From positions 310,001-374,000 of the forward strand of contig JAIVFI010000018.1 of the NCBI GenBank assembly GCA_025558095.1: DNA of 64,000 nucleotides. The letters are read 5' to 3'. Of the stretch, positions 30,011 to 41,600 are shown in pieces. The notes below the pieces were generated by a model. It did no database searches, was not told the origin of the DNA, and saw only the letters and a program-made list of their open reading frames with translations. The translations under genes and the position numbers were made by a program. How positions within the stretch are numbered: the first letter of the stretch is position 1; each line of letters begins with the position of its first letter. This stretch comes from Hyaloraphidium curvatum (lineage: Eukaryota > Monoblepharomycota > Hyaloraphidiomycetes > Hyaloraphidiales > Hyaloraphidiaceae).

Positions 30011-30339
30011 CGCGATCTGCAGGCGAGATCCCACGATTCCGTCAGGGCGAGCCAGCCGGGCCGAGAAAAAGACATACCTAGATAAGGGCGGGCAGGCGCG
30101 AATAGGGCTCCAACGGAACCGACGGCCGGCAGGTGGCTAAAAAATCGCCCGAGCTCTGCCGATGCGGTGATAGGACGCCGAAAGACGGGCGCACGGGCAG
30201 GAATCTGGGACCGGGGCTGCCGTTGTTGTGCCTTCGCTTCCGGGCCGCCGCCGCCGTCACCCATCACGCCGGCGGCCCCCGCCCAGCCGGAACTGAGCCG
30301 CCTCTCTGCGGCGCGACCGCGGGAGAGGGCGGCGCCACC
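30011..30339. promoter_or_regulatory. Bidirectional promoter and CPA1 leader with probable 5'-UTR intron (30017-30077)
   Basis: The 329 bp lie between divergent CPA1 and the zinc transporter. On the minus strand GTATGT at 30077 and CTGCAG at 30022-30017 frame a 61-nt intron with a CTGAC branch-like site, just 6 nt before the CPA1 ATG. Upstream ATGs exist, but none encodes the arginine attenuator peptide core (D-Y/H-x-S-D-H-x-W) known from ascomycete CPA1 leaders. Confidence 0.5.
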
Positions 30340-31795
30340 ATGCTGCTGTGGCTGCTGCTGCTGGCCGGGGCGATGTTCATGGGCTCGTTCCTGGCCGGGC
30401 TCGTGCCGCTCTCGTTCCAGCTTTCGGAGGACAGGCTGCGGGTCATGTCGACCTTCGCCGCCGGCCTGATGGTGGGCACCGCGCTCATCGTCATTCTGCC
30501 AGAGGGCGTGGAGACCCTGTACAGGTGGGCGCCGTCGCCGGAATGGCCGCGTGCCCGTCTCACCCCCTTTCCTCTTTAGCGTCCAATATGCCTCGTGTTC
30601 CGGCGCCGTGCCAGCCACGACGCACGGCATTCACCACCGCCGTGCAGTCGACGTGGTCGACGTGGCAATGGACGCCGTCCACAATGCTTTCCTGCGGAGC
30701 CGGGCAACGGCTTTCTCGCTGGTCGCGACGGCCGAGGTCGCCGCGGAAGTGTCCACCAAGGTGTCCATTTCGGATGGTGCTGAGGGTGAGTAGCTCGCGC
30801 TACCATCGACCGCCCTCCATTGACTAGGGGATCCAATTCCAGGTGGTGCAAAACGACGACCAAACACGAGGCGGGCGGATGCGGACACCGCCAAGGACGC
30901 TGCCTCGCCGAGCCGCGAGAGTGCTTCATCGGCAAAGGCAAAGTCTGCCGCTGCGAAGGACGCGGAAACCCCAGCGGACAAGGAAATGGGGTCGCCGCAT
31001 TCGCCGCTCGAAGGCGGTGACGCAACGGACGGCAAGGAGCCCTTTGCTGCCCACCTCTACATCGGACCCTCTCTTGCTTTGGGATTCGGCGCCATGTTTC
31101 TCATAGACCAGCTGTTCCAGACGCACCCGCATTCGGGATCGCACACGCACATTGTGGCCCTCACGGACTTTCGCGGCCTGCCTTCGACTCCCAGCCGCAC
31201 AGAAGTGCCGGCCGTGGGAAAGTCGATCGCCGCGACCATCGGGCTCGTTGTGCACGCTGCGGCCGACGGCATTGCGCTGGGCGCTGCTTCTGCGTCGAAC
31301 CGTGCGTCGCTGGAGCTCCTCGTATTCCTCGCGATCATGCTCCACAAGGCCCCGAGCGCCTTCGGCCTTGCCACCTTCCTTCTGGACTCGGGCCACAGCC
31401 GGAAGACGGTTCGGCAGCACCTCCTAGCCTTTTCTTGCTCGGCGCCGCTGGGCGCTGTTGCGACCTACGCCGCCCTCCAATCCTCGCAGGCAGCCGGCGG
31501 GCCCGGCGCTGCCGCCGACCTCAACAAGTGGACCGGCATCCTCCTCCTCTTTTCTGCCGGCACCTTCCTCTTTGTCTCCACCGTCCACATCCTTCCCGAG
31601 GTCATCAACCGGCCCCACGGGTCGGGTCACGGGGACATTATGAACGGGAACGCGCTGGACCGGGGCCCCGCGGCAAAGGGCGCCAAGGAGTCGCAAACTT
31701 CCCGCAAGATGACCTTCTTGCAGGTGGTCGTCGTGATGCTGGGCCTCTGCTCGCCCTACTTCTTGACTGTCTCTCACGGTCACGGCGGGCATTGA
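30340..31795 (+). CDS. ZIP family zinc transporter, SLC39A9 (ZIP9)-like
   Basis: Exons 30340-30524, 30580-30785 and 30843-31795 (introns 55 and 57 nt), 447 aa. Moves zinc into the cytosol, probably from the Golgi or cell surface. Membrane segments: WLLLLAGAMFMGSFLAGLVPL, then STFAAGLMVGTALIVILPEGVE. A long charged, lysine- and alanine-rich cytosolic loop with a histidine pair (THGIHHRRAVD) follows. After LGFGAMFLIDQLFQTHPHSGSHTH come the ZIP pore motifs HAAADGIALG and HKAPSAFG, and STVHILPE near the end. HAxxDG with HKxPxxxG is characteristic of the ZIP9 subgroup. Histidines at the C-terminus (HGHGGH) may bind zinc. The exon 1-2 join is less certain than the second. Confidence 0.85.
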
Positions 31796-31894
31796 TGAGG
31801 GAGATGCCAGCGCACTGTATATTCTGGATCTGCAAAAGGAAGGGTATAATTCGGATATCGCTCCTCAAGAAGCCAGTCCGATTGCTTCCTCCTA

Positions 31895-33119
31895 TCACTC
31901 CTTCTGACCATCGGAGGGCGGCGGCGTGCTGAGCTTCAGGAACTCGCCCATGTTTATCGTGCCCGACCCTCGCTCCGCCGGCTTTGGCTGGGATGCCGCT
32001 GGCTTCCATCCGATCATGTAGATGGTCTGGAACGTAGCCGGTATCGTCCCATCCTCGTTCCCATAGAGCTCCTGGTATATCGACGTCGCTGCCATCAGGG
32101 TATCTCGTCGGAGGTACGGTTTGCTTCAAACTGTAGTCAGATCACATCGCCACGAGGTTCCGATCGGTTGAATACGCACCGGAGCATGACGGCGTTGTTC
32201 TCCCCCATCGCCCGCAGGTCCTCCATCAGCTCAAACATGGACGGGTAGTTCACGGTGATCTCGTCGATGTCCACCGTCGTCAAGTTGAACCCTGCCCTCG
32301 ACAGCAGGCTGGCGACGTCACGAACGTCCGTCATGGGCGAGACGTGGGGCGAGACGCCGCCTTCGCGCTCCATCTCGGCCAGCTGGAGGGCGGTCCTCAG
32401 CTCGTACAGCGTGTCGCCCCCCAACAGGGCGCCGAGGAACACTCCGTCGGGCTTCAGTGACCGGCGAATCTGGATCAGCGCGCCCGGCAGGTCGTTGACC
32501 CAGTGGAGGCTCAGACTACTGATCACGGCGTCCAGGCTGTCCTCCTCGAACGGGAGGTTCTCCTCGTCGACAACCATTCTGCTGACCGGTATCTCGTACT
32601 TGACGTCCTTGTCGCGATTCAAAAGAACCTCTGCCAGAGTCGGTTGGCTACCGAGATACATGCCGACACGCCGACGGTTCCCACCAGACATATCGGTCAT
32701 TAGGAGCTCCCCGACCATTCCAGGATCGAGGAACTTGGCAATGTGCCCAGCTCCGGCCCCTAAATCGACCACCTTATTGAACTTTCGCTTGATGTCCTGG
32801 ACGGCACGCGCTGTCAGCCCCAACGTGCACTTCTGCCGCGTCCGATCTGCTTTCCCACGAGCAAACGGTCCACCATTCTCTCCGCAATTTCGTCCTTAAA
32901 GTAATCAACCTCCTTGCTACGCGGCGAGCGGCCGGCCCGATCGCGCTGCAACCGCTTGGCTTCGCGGTCGAAGATGATTTGGGCCGTCGACTGCCTTCGC
33001 GACGAGGGGGCGTTCGGGGGAATCGCGACCAATCGCGCCACCGCGGTTCCATGTTGAGAGGTTATAGGTGAAGGAGATGGTATCGAACGCGACAACGCCG
33101 CCTGCAGGGCCCGTCTCAT
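31895..33119 (-). CDS. NDUFAF5: NDUFAF5-like mitochondrial methyltransferase / hydroxylase
   Basis: Exons 33119-32859, 32796-32685, 32630-32180 and 32123-31895, 350 aa (human 345). Complex I assembly factor reported to hydroxylate an arginine of NDUFS7. A basic presequence ([11 protein letters not shown]) is followed by [13 protein letters not shown], the SAM-binding loop [11 protein letters not shown] generated by splicing, [72 protein letters not shown], then IYQELYG and [12 protein letters not shown]. All are conserved in order. It implies this organism keeps respiratory complex I. Divergent from LCB1 across 259 bp. Confidence 0.92.
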
Positions 33120-33378
33120 CGCGCCGGATGAAGCCGGGGATCGTTTCTGGCGGTCGTTGCGACACAGCCGCGGGCATCAGCGAGAACGGATCCGGCAAAA
33201 ACAGAGCCACCGCCGCCGCGCTGCTTTCTCGCCGTGCTTCGCGGCATTGGTTCGCTCGCTGAATTTGCTCCCGGTCTTTCTTCCCTCCCAGTCGCTCGCG
33301 CGATCCCGGTTCCCCGCGAGCCGGGGCTGTTCCCCCAACCTTTGAGTGCCGCAACCCCTGCGGCAACGGACATTAGCC

Positions 33379-35219
33379 ATGGGCTCTTCTGCCGAAGCCG
33401 GCGGCGCAGTGCTGCAGAATATCACGCTCGTGAACGACGTGGCCAGCGTGGTGGCTTGGGACCTCGTCTACGCCGTCAACACGACGGTCACCGTCGCCCT
33501 CAACGTGTGGAACGCTATCCCGGGGCACCAGATTATATGGCGGTACATCAAGGCATCGCATCAGAACGACCCGGGGCGGACGGTCGTCGAGGTTGTCATC
33601 TTTCTGTGGCTCCTCGCGTACATCTTCAGGAATCGGGTCAAGCCCGCGTCGGATGAGATCAAGCTCACGAAGGAGGTGCGGAGGCGCCTTCCGCTCGTCA
33701 TTCTGCGTTCGTGGCTGAACTATTGGGTCCACAGGAGGTCGAGGACCTGATTCGGGAATGGGAGCCGGAGCCGCTAGTGCCGGAAGAGTTGACAGATGTC
33801 CAGAAGATGGATCTTGAACGGGTGCCGGTCATCGTCGGGTGGGTTGCGGAAGATCATTTGCACCGTCACGTCGCTTATGACGGGACTTGCAGCGCCGCCA
33901 ACACAAAGGTCAAGATTCGGGGCAGCAAGAATCTCCTGACAAACCTCTCTTCGTACAACTTCCTCGGCCTTCTGAACCGGGACGAGGCGAAGAAGGAGAG
34001 CCTCGCCGCGCTGCGCAAATACGGCGTCGGCACCTGCGGGCCGCGGGGTTTCTACGGCACCTTGGATGTGCACATGCAGCTTGAGAAGGAGCTGGCAACA
34101 TTCATGGGAACGGAGGACGGCATTATCTATTCGCAAGGATTCGCCACCGTCTCCTCCGTCATTCCTTCGTTTGCGAAGCGCGGCGACATCATTGTTGTGT
34201 GAGCACTTCGTTTTGTGTCCCTTTGCCACAAGCTCACGTTCCCAAAAGCGATGATGCCGTGAACTACTCGATCCAGAAAGGCGTCCAGATTTCGCGGAGC
34301 ACCGTAAAGTGGTTCCGCCACAACGACATGGATCACCTGCAGTCGATCCTGGAGGAGATCACGCGGGATGCAAAGCGCAAGAACAAGCCTTTGACACGGA
34401 GGTTCATCGTCGTGGAGGGATTGTACGCCAACACTGGCGACCTCTGCAACCTCCCGAAGCTCGTGGATTTGAAGTTTCGCTACAAGTTTCGTCTCGTCGT
34501 CGACGAGTCCCTATCTATCGGGACATTGGGGGCGTCTGGTCGGGGTGTGTCGGAGCACTTCAACATTCCGGTAGGTTTCATCACGTCCGCATGTCGGCTA
34601 TCGATGTCTCATTGATATCCAAGACTGCGAGTGTCGATGTCATTGCCGCAACGATGGCCAACTCGCTGGGAGCAGGTGGTGGCTTCTGCGTCGGCTCGAA
34701 GGAGGTCGTCGACCACCAGCGCTTGTCAAGCTCGGCCTACGTTTTTTCCGCTTCCCTGCCCTCCATTCTCGCTGTCACTGCCATGACTTCTCTCTCGCTC
34801 CTGGACGAGGAACCGTCCAAGTTCATCGGACCGTTGCGCGAAAACACGCAGGTCTTGCGCTCAGTTCTCGGGGCCATTCCGGGAGTTTCTTGCGTCGGGG
34901 CCGAGGTCAGCCCGGTGATGCACCTGAGGCTCAAGGAACGTCTGGCGAAGAGGGACGAGGAGGAGTTCCTCCTTCAAGACGTTGTGGAGGAGGTGCGTCG
35001 CTTCTCGGTCACCCTTCGAGTTTGCCTGACAATCTGCACCAGGCCATGAAGGATGGGGTGCTCGTGACGCGGGCAAAGTACGTTCCGGACGAAGTTTCGC
35101 TGCCGCCTCCTTCGATCAGGGTCTGCGCAACCGCCGCCCTGACGAAGAAGGAATCGGAGAAGGCGGCACAAACGCTGAGGAATGCTTTCTTCAAGGCGAT
35201 GGCGCGGCGATCAAAGTAG
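33379..35219 (+). CDS. LCB1: Serine palmitoyltransferase subunit 1 (LCB1)
   Basis: Exons 33379-33675, 33735-34198, 34249-34570, 34624-34992 and 35043-35219 (introns 59, 50, 53, 50 nt); 542 aa. Non-catalytic subunit of the ER enzyme that condenses serine with palmitoyl-CoA, the first step of sphingolipid synthesis. A membrane anchor lies near residues 70-85 (VVEVVIFLWLLAYIF). The PLP-fold domain shows LSSYNFLGLL, KYGVGTCGPRGFYGTLDVH, YSQGFATVSSVIP, YSIQKGVQ, VVDESLSIGTLGASGRG and GGGFCVGSKEV. As in other LCB1 proteins the PLP-binding lysine motif of LCB2 is absent. LCB2 is not in the window. Confidence 0.94.
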
Positions 35220-35602
35220 ATCGGACTCGAGTGTACGCCTCCTTCGGACGATCAAAACAAAGGCGGCGTCGCGGGCCCCTCGTCCCCATCTTTTTCCCAA
35301 ACCCTTTCCCGGGCCCGCAAACGTGTGAACGCAGGCTACCGACACCAAGATAGGAGGGCAGGCTTGAGATCTCGACCCTCCATGCCGGCTGTGCCCGTTA
35401 GGAGACCGTAGCTTGGGAACCGCAATGGTGACGCGCTTTCCTTGGCCCGCGACTCTGGCCGCTTCTAACGGTTCCTCGCGCTGCTGTACTGGATCCGGCC
35501 CGGTTTGCGGCTCCTTATTTACGACATCGAACCCATTTGAATACCTTTTGCCGCCTCGGGATGCCGGGGCGACCCATTCTGCTCTCTGGGATTCACCGAC
35601 AG
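35220..35602. other. Intergenic region upstream of URA2
   Basis: 383 bp between tandem genes. No coding sequence seen apart from a possible longer URA2 N-terminus starting at ATG 35561. Presumably the URA2 promoter and leader. Confidence 0.4.
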
Positions 35603-38600
35603 ATGACCACGGTCCGGACCGGTGCCGCTCAACGGAACGGGGCGGCTTCGTCTCCAGACGGATATGAGGACGACTATGTGGCACCATTTGTGCCGCGAGG
35701 GAACACGAGGACGCTGACGCGGTCGACGGTCGGCGGCGGGTACACGATCTTCGAACCTGCGCACCCGCCAATCAAGGTCGGCGGCCAGGCGACCCCGACG
35801 GAAGCGGTGCTGGTTTTCAAGGATGGGACGGCCTACAAAGGCTTTTCCTTTGGAGCCGAGGCGTCCGGTGTCGCGGGAGAATGCGTGTTCCAGACCGGTG
35901 CGGATCTCCTCGCGAGCTTTGGTGCGGGCGACGCCAAAACTGACCCGGACGCTCTCAGGAATGGTCGGGTATCCGGAATCCCTCACGGATCCTTCGTACG
36001 CGGGGCAGATTCTCGTCCTGACGTTCCCCATCGTGGGCAACTACGGGGTGCCTTCCCGGGAAGAGGTCGACTCGTACCTCAACAACCTGCCAAAGTACTT
36101 TGAATCGGCTAAGATCCACGTCGCGGCTCTCGTAGTCGCCCAGTACACGGAGGACTACAGCCACTACTTGGCGACGAGCAGCCTTGCCCAGTGGCTGAAG
36201 GAGCAAGGCGTGCCCGCCATGTACGGCGTCGATACTCGCGCGATCGTGCAGAAGATCCGGGACACGGGTGTTTTGCTGGGCAAGATGCTCCTTCCCCGCC
36301 AGCGATCTGCGGCCAAGGCCGTGAACGGAGCCGGCGATGCCGAGCAGAACGGCGAGGCTTCGCCGCTGGATCGTTTCGAGGACCTTGAATGGCAGGACCC
36401 CAACACGCGCAACCTGGTGGCTGAGGTCTCTTTGAAGCAGCCGGTGCTGTACAAGCCCCTGCCGGAGAAGGCCATCAAGGTCAACGGCAAGACCGTCCGA
36501 ATCATGTGCGTCGACGTGGGCATGAAAAACAACCAGATCCGCTGCTTCGTGAACCGCGGTGTGGAAGTGAAGGTGGTCCCGTGGGACTACGATTTCCTCG
36601 CGGTGAGTTGCATGTTCCGTCCCGCTTTGGCACGGACTCTTGACGGCCTCAATGTGCAGGACTCGGACTACGACGCGCTCTTTGTCTCCAACGGGCCTGG
36701 TGATCCCACCATGGTCGAGTCGACCATCGCGCGGCTGAGGAAGCAGCTTGCCAAGGGCGACAAACCTATCTTTGGCATCTGCTTGGGTCACCAGCTTCTC
36801 GCTCTGGCTGCGGGTGCCACGACCAAAAAGATGAAGTTCGGCAACCGCGGCCACAACATCCCCTGCACGGATATGTTCACGGGCAGGTGCCACATCACCT
36901 CGCAGAACCACGGGTACGCCGTCGACACCGGCAGTCTGCCGGAGGGGTGGAACGAGTGGTTCGTCAATGCCAACGACGGCTCGAACGAGGGTATCGTGCA
37001 CAGCACGATGCCGTACTTCTCGGTGCAGTTCCACCCCGAGTCGAACCCCGGGCCCAAGGACACCGAGTACCTCTTCGACGACTACATCCGGGTCGTCAAG
37101 CAATGCGTGGAAGGCGGGAAGCTGGTACCTCTGTTCCCGAACGGCAAGGCGCCCGCGAAGGACACCCGCGTCTACCCCAAGAAGGTCTTGGTGCTGGGCA
37201 GCGGAGGCCTCAGCATCGGCCAGGCCGGAGAGTTCGACTACTCCGGATCTCAGGCCATCAAGGCGCTGAAGCAGGAGGGGATCTACACCATCCTCATCAA
37301 CCCGAACATCGCCACCATCCAGACCTCCAAAGGTCTGGCGGACAAGGTCTACTTCCTGCCAGTGACGCCCGAATACGTTCGCAAGGTCATTCAGCACGAG
37401 AAGCCCGATGGAATCTACTGCACTTTCGGCGGCCAAACGGCCCTGAACTGCGGTGTCAAAATGAAGGACGAGTTTGAGGAGCTGGGCGTGAAGGTGATTC
37501 GGCATGAGCGTCTTGACGGGGTTCGTGGCTCCTGACCCGCTTTGCGTCGCAGGTGCTCGGCACTCCCATCAAGTCCATCGAACTAACCGAAGATCGGGAG
37601 CTGTTTGCCAACGCCATGAAGGAGATTGGCGAGAAGTGCGCCGAGTCTGCCTCCGCTGTCAACGTCAAGGAAGCCGTTGCCGCGGCCACGGCCATCGGCT
37701 ACCCCGTCATTGTCCGGGCTGCGTACGCCCTCGGCGGATTGGGGTCCGGCTTTGCCGAGAACGAGGAGCAGCTCGTTGAGCTGTGCGACAAGGCTTTCGC
37801 GACCAGCCCGCAGGTGTTGGTCGAGCGCAGCATGAAGGGGTGGAAGGAGATCGAGTACGAGGTCGTCCGCGATGCCCATGACAACTGCATCACGGTGTGC
37901 AACATGGAGGTTCGTTTGGACTCTTACCAGTCTACAGCGGTGGCTAACTTTTCCGATCGCGCCCTTCTCTTATCAATGCAGAACTTTGACCCTCTCGGGA
38001 TCCACACCGGCGACTCCATCGTCGTTGCGCCGTCGCAGACGCTGTCTGACGAGGATTACATGATGCTGCGCTCCACGGCCGTGAATGTCATTCGCCACCT
38101 CGGCGTGATCGGCGAATGCAACATTCAGGTTCGTTAGCCCTTCGCGCCGAGGGGGCCTTCCGCAATGCTGACCCGGAGCTCTTCTAGTATGCCTTGAACC
38201 CCAAGTCCAAGGAGTACTGCATCATCGAGGTCAATGCACGTCTTTCTCGGAGTTCGGCCCTGGCATCGAAAGCGACCGGATACCCGCTGGTTCGTGGTCG
38301 CCACCCTGTTCGGTTCTCTGTCTGACAGTCTTGGTCCGCAGGCCTTTGTCGCTGCAAAGCTCGGCTTGGGAATTCCGCTCACGGAAGTGCAAAACGCCGT
38401 GACCAAGAAGACTATCGCATGCTTCGAGCCCAGTCTCGACTACATCGTCGTCAAGATCCCCAGATGGTGGGCCACTTTTCGGCCGCCTTTATCGGCCGTT
38501 GCTCACACCCGTCTCCTCAGGGACTTGAAAAAGTTCAGCCGCGTAAGCACCAAGATCAGCTCGTCCATGAAGAGTGTCGGCGAAGTCATGGCAATCGGAA

Positions 38601-41600
38601 GGACTTTCGAAGAAACGATCCAGAAGGCCATTCGCGCGGTCGAATACTCCTTCACGGGCTTCACGAACGTAGGGCTTTCGCTATGTGTTGCATTCCGATA
38701 CCTAACGAATCCGCCCTTCGGCAGAACAACTTCGTCGAGAATCTGGACGAAGAACTGGAGAACCCGACGGACATGCGCATGTTTGCGATTGCCCGGGCTC
38801 TTCACAGCGGTTACTCTGTGGAGGAAATCTGGAAACTGACGCGCATCGATCGTTGGTTCTTGAACAAGCTGAAGGGCATTGCCGAGGCTGAAAAGTCGCT
38901 CAAGTGAGTCGAATGCCGTGCTAGTTCCCCGCCACCACTGATCGATGATCGCCATCAGCGGCTACGACGTTTCGACCATCCCTCTGGAGCTCCTGCAGTC
39001 CTGCAAGATGATCGGAATGTCTGATCGGCAGCTTGCCACGTGCCTCGGCACATCCGAGCTACAGGTCCGCAAGCTTCGCGTCGATGCCGGCATCCTTCCC
39101 TGGGTCAAGCAGATCGACACTGGTGTGTCTCGTCGTGTTCTCTTGTCCTTTCCTGCTTGACTGACTGCCGTTCCTCAGTGGCGGCCGAGTTCCCTGCCTA
39201 CACAAACTACCTGTACACGACCTTCACCGCGTCCAAGCACGACGTCACCTTTGAGGACCACGGTGTCATGGTTCTCGGCAGCGGTGTGTACCGCATCGGC
39301 AGCAGTGTCGAGTTCGACTGGTGTGCCGTGCGGGCCATTCGGACGCTGCGGCAAAACAAGATCAAGACCATCATGATCAACTACAACCCGGAAACGGTCA
39401 GCACGGACTACGATGAGGCAGACCGCCTTTACTTTGAGAACATCACGCTGGAGCGCGTTCTGGACATCTACGAGCTCGAGGGCGCCGACGGCGTTATCGT
39501 GTCGATGGGCGGACAGACCCCGAACAACATTGCCCTTCCGCTCTACCGGCAGAACGTCAAGATCCTCGGCACGTCGCCCGAGATGATCGATTCCGCCGAG
39601 AACCGCTACAAGTTCTCGCGCATGCTCGACAAGATCGGCGTTGACCAGCCTCAGTGGAAGGAGCTAACGGACGTCAAGGAGGCTGCTGCTTTCTGCGACA
39701 AAGTCAAGTACCCGGTGCTCGTTCGGCCGTCCTACGTTCTCAGCGGAGCTGCGATGAGCGTCGTGTACTCGAAGGAGGACCTGTCGTACTACCTCGGCCA
39801 GGCGGCTGCGGTTTCCCGCGAGTATCCCGTCGTGATCTCGAAGTTCATCGAGGACGCCAAGGAGATCGAGATGGACGCTGTGGCAAAGGACGGGAAGCTC
39901 ATCATGCACGTCATTTCGGAGCACGTGGAGAACGCGGGCGTTCATTCGGGCGACGCAACCTTGATCCAGCCGCCCCAAGATCTCGATCCCGAGACCGTGC
40001 GCAAGATCGAGGTCGCGACGCGCAAGATCGCAAACTCGCTCAACGTCACCGGGCCTTTCAACATCCAGTTTATCGCCAAGGACAACGAGATCAAGGTCAT
40101 CGAGTGCAACGTGCGCGCTTCGCGCTCGTTCCCGTTCGTGTCCAAGGTCCTGGGCGTCGACCTCATCGAGCTCGCCACCAAGGCCATGATGAACCTGCCT
40201 CTCGAACCCTACCCGAAAACCGACGAGCTCGAGAGGAAGGACTACGTCGCCATCAAGGTCCCGCAGTTCAGCTTCAGCCGTCTCTCCGGCGCGGACCCCA
40301 TTCTGGGCGTTGAGATGGCCTCGACGGGCGAAGTGGCTTGCTTCGGCAAGGACAAGTACGAGGCCTACTTGAAGTCCTTGGTCGCAACCGGCTTCCACCT
40401 GCCCAAGCGCGGGGGCAACGTGCTCCTTTCCATCGGCTCGTTCAAGGAGAAGCTCGAGTTCCTTGCCTCGGCCAAGAAGCTCCACGACATGGGCTTCAAG
40501 ATCTTTGCGACGGCGGGCACCGCGGACTTCATGAACGAGCACGGGATCCCCGTCAGCTACCTCGAGGCCTTCGAGGAGGCGGAGGACGGGCACAAGGGCA
40601 AGGCCGAGTACAGCCTGACCCAGCACCTTGCCAAGAACATGATTGATCTCTACATCAACTTGCCTTCAAAGAACAAGTTCCGGCGCCCCGCGAACTACAT
40701 GAGCAGAGGTTACCGCAGCCGCCGGATGGCCGTCGACTTTGCAATCCCGCTCATCACCAACATCAAGTGCGCCAAATTGTTTGTCGAAGCACTGGCCCGG
40801 GAGGCGAGCTTCAATGTTACGGTGAACGACTACCAGACGAGCCACCGGACTCTGGTGCTGCCCGGACTGGTCAGCATCCAGACGTTCTGGCCGAACCTGG
40901 GCAAGCCCGGGGTCGCTGACTTCGAAGCCGTTTCGCGAGCCGCCTTGGCCGGTGGCTTTACCACCCTCATGGTTATGGCGAGCGGCACAGAGTTCGGGGT
41001 CACGGACCGGCAGTCTTTGAATGCCGCCCAGACGATCTTGCGGAAGCAGGCCTACACCGACTACTCCTTGGCGCTCCAGGCCACGGAGTCGAACGCGGAC
41101 AAGGTCCCGGTGCTCTCGCCGGACGCGGCCTCGCTCTTCGTCAACTTGGAGAGCACTGGCAAGGGGGTTTCCTTGAACAAGCTGGCGACCCATTTCAAGA
41201 ACTGGCCCTCGCTCGCCCCCGTCGTCGTCAAGGCCACACAGAGCGATCTTGCTTCGGTGCTCTTCCTTGCGAACCTTCACAAGAAGCCGGTGCACATTAC
41301 GGGCGTGCGAACAAAGGACGACGTGATGCTTGTCGCCATGAGCAAGGAGAACGGTTTGAAGATCACGTGCGACGTCGCCGTTCACAACCTCTTCTTCTCG
41401 AAGCGCGATTTCCCTTCGGACGCTTTGGGGACCGTTGAGGATGTTGCCACACTTTGGGACTATTTGGAGGTGATCGACTGCTTCTCGGTCGGCGACGTGC
41501 CGTATCGCATCGCGCAGAAGATGTCGAGCGATTTCTCGCCCGCAACGGGGTTGGAGGAAGCGCTGCCTCTTCTTCTGACGGCGGTGTCTGAGGGCCGACT

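Noticed and set aside
30011-30339. Arginine attenuator peptide uORF for CPA1
   Set aside because: Upstream ATGs encode GC-rich peptides (for example starting MGDGGGG and MSFSRPG) without the SDH-x-W core.
35955-37505. 516-codon minus-strand open frame
   Set aside because: Antisense to the URA2 glutaminase and CPSase exons, which are unmistakable on the plus strand.
38129-38960. Apparent frameshifts in URA2
   Set aside because: Each frame change coincides with a good donor/acceptor pair and restores the CPSase alignment, so they are introns rather than damage.
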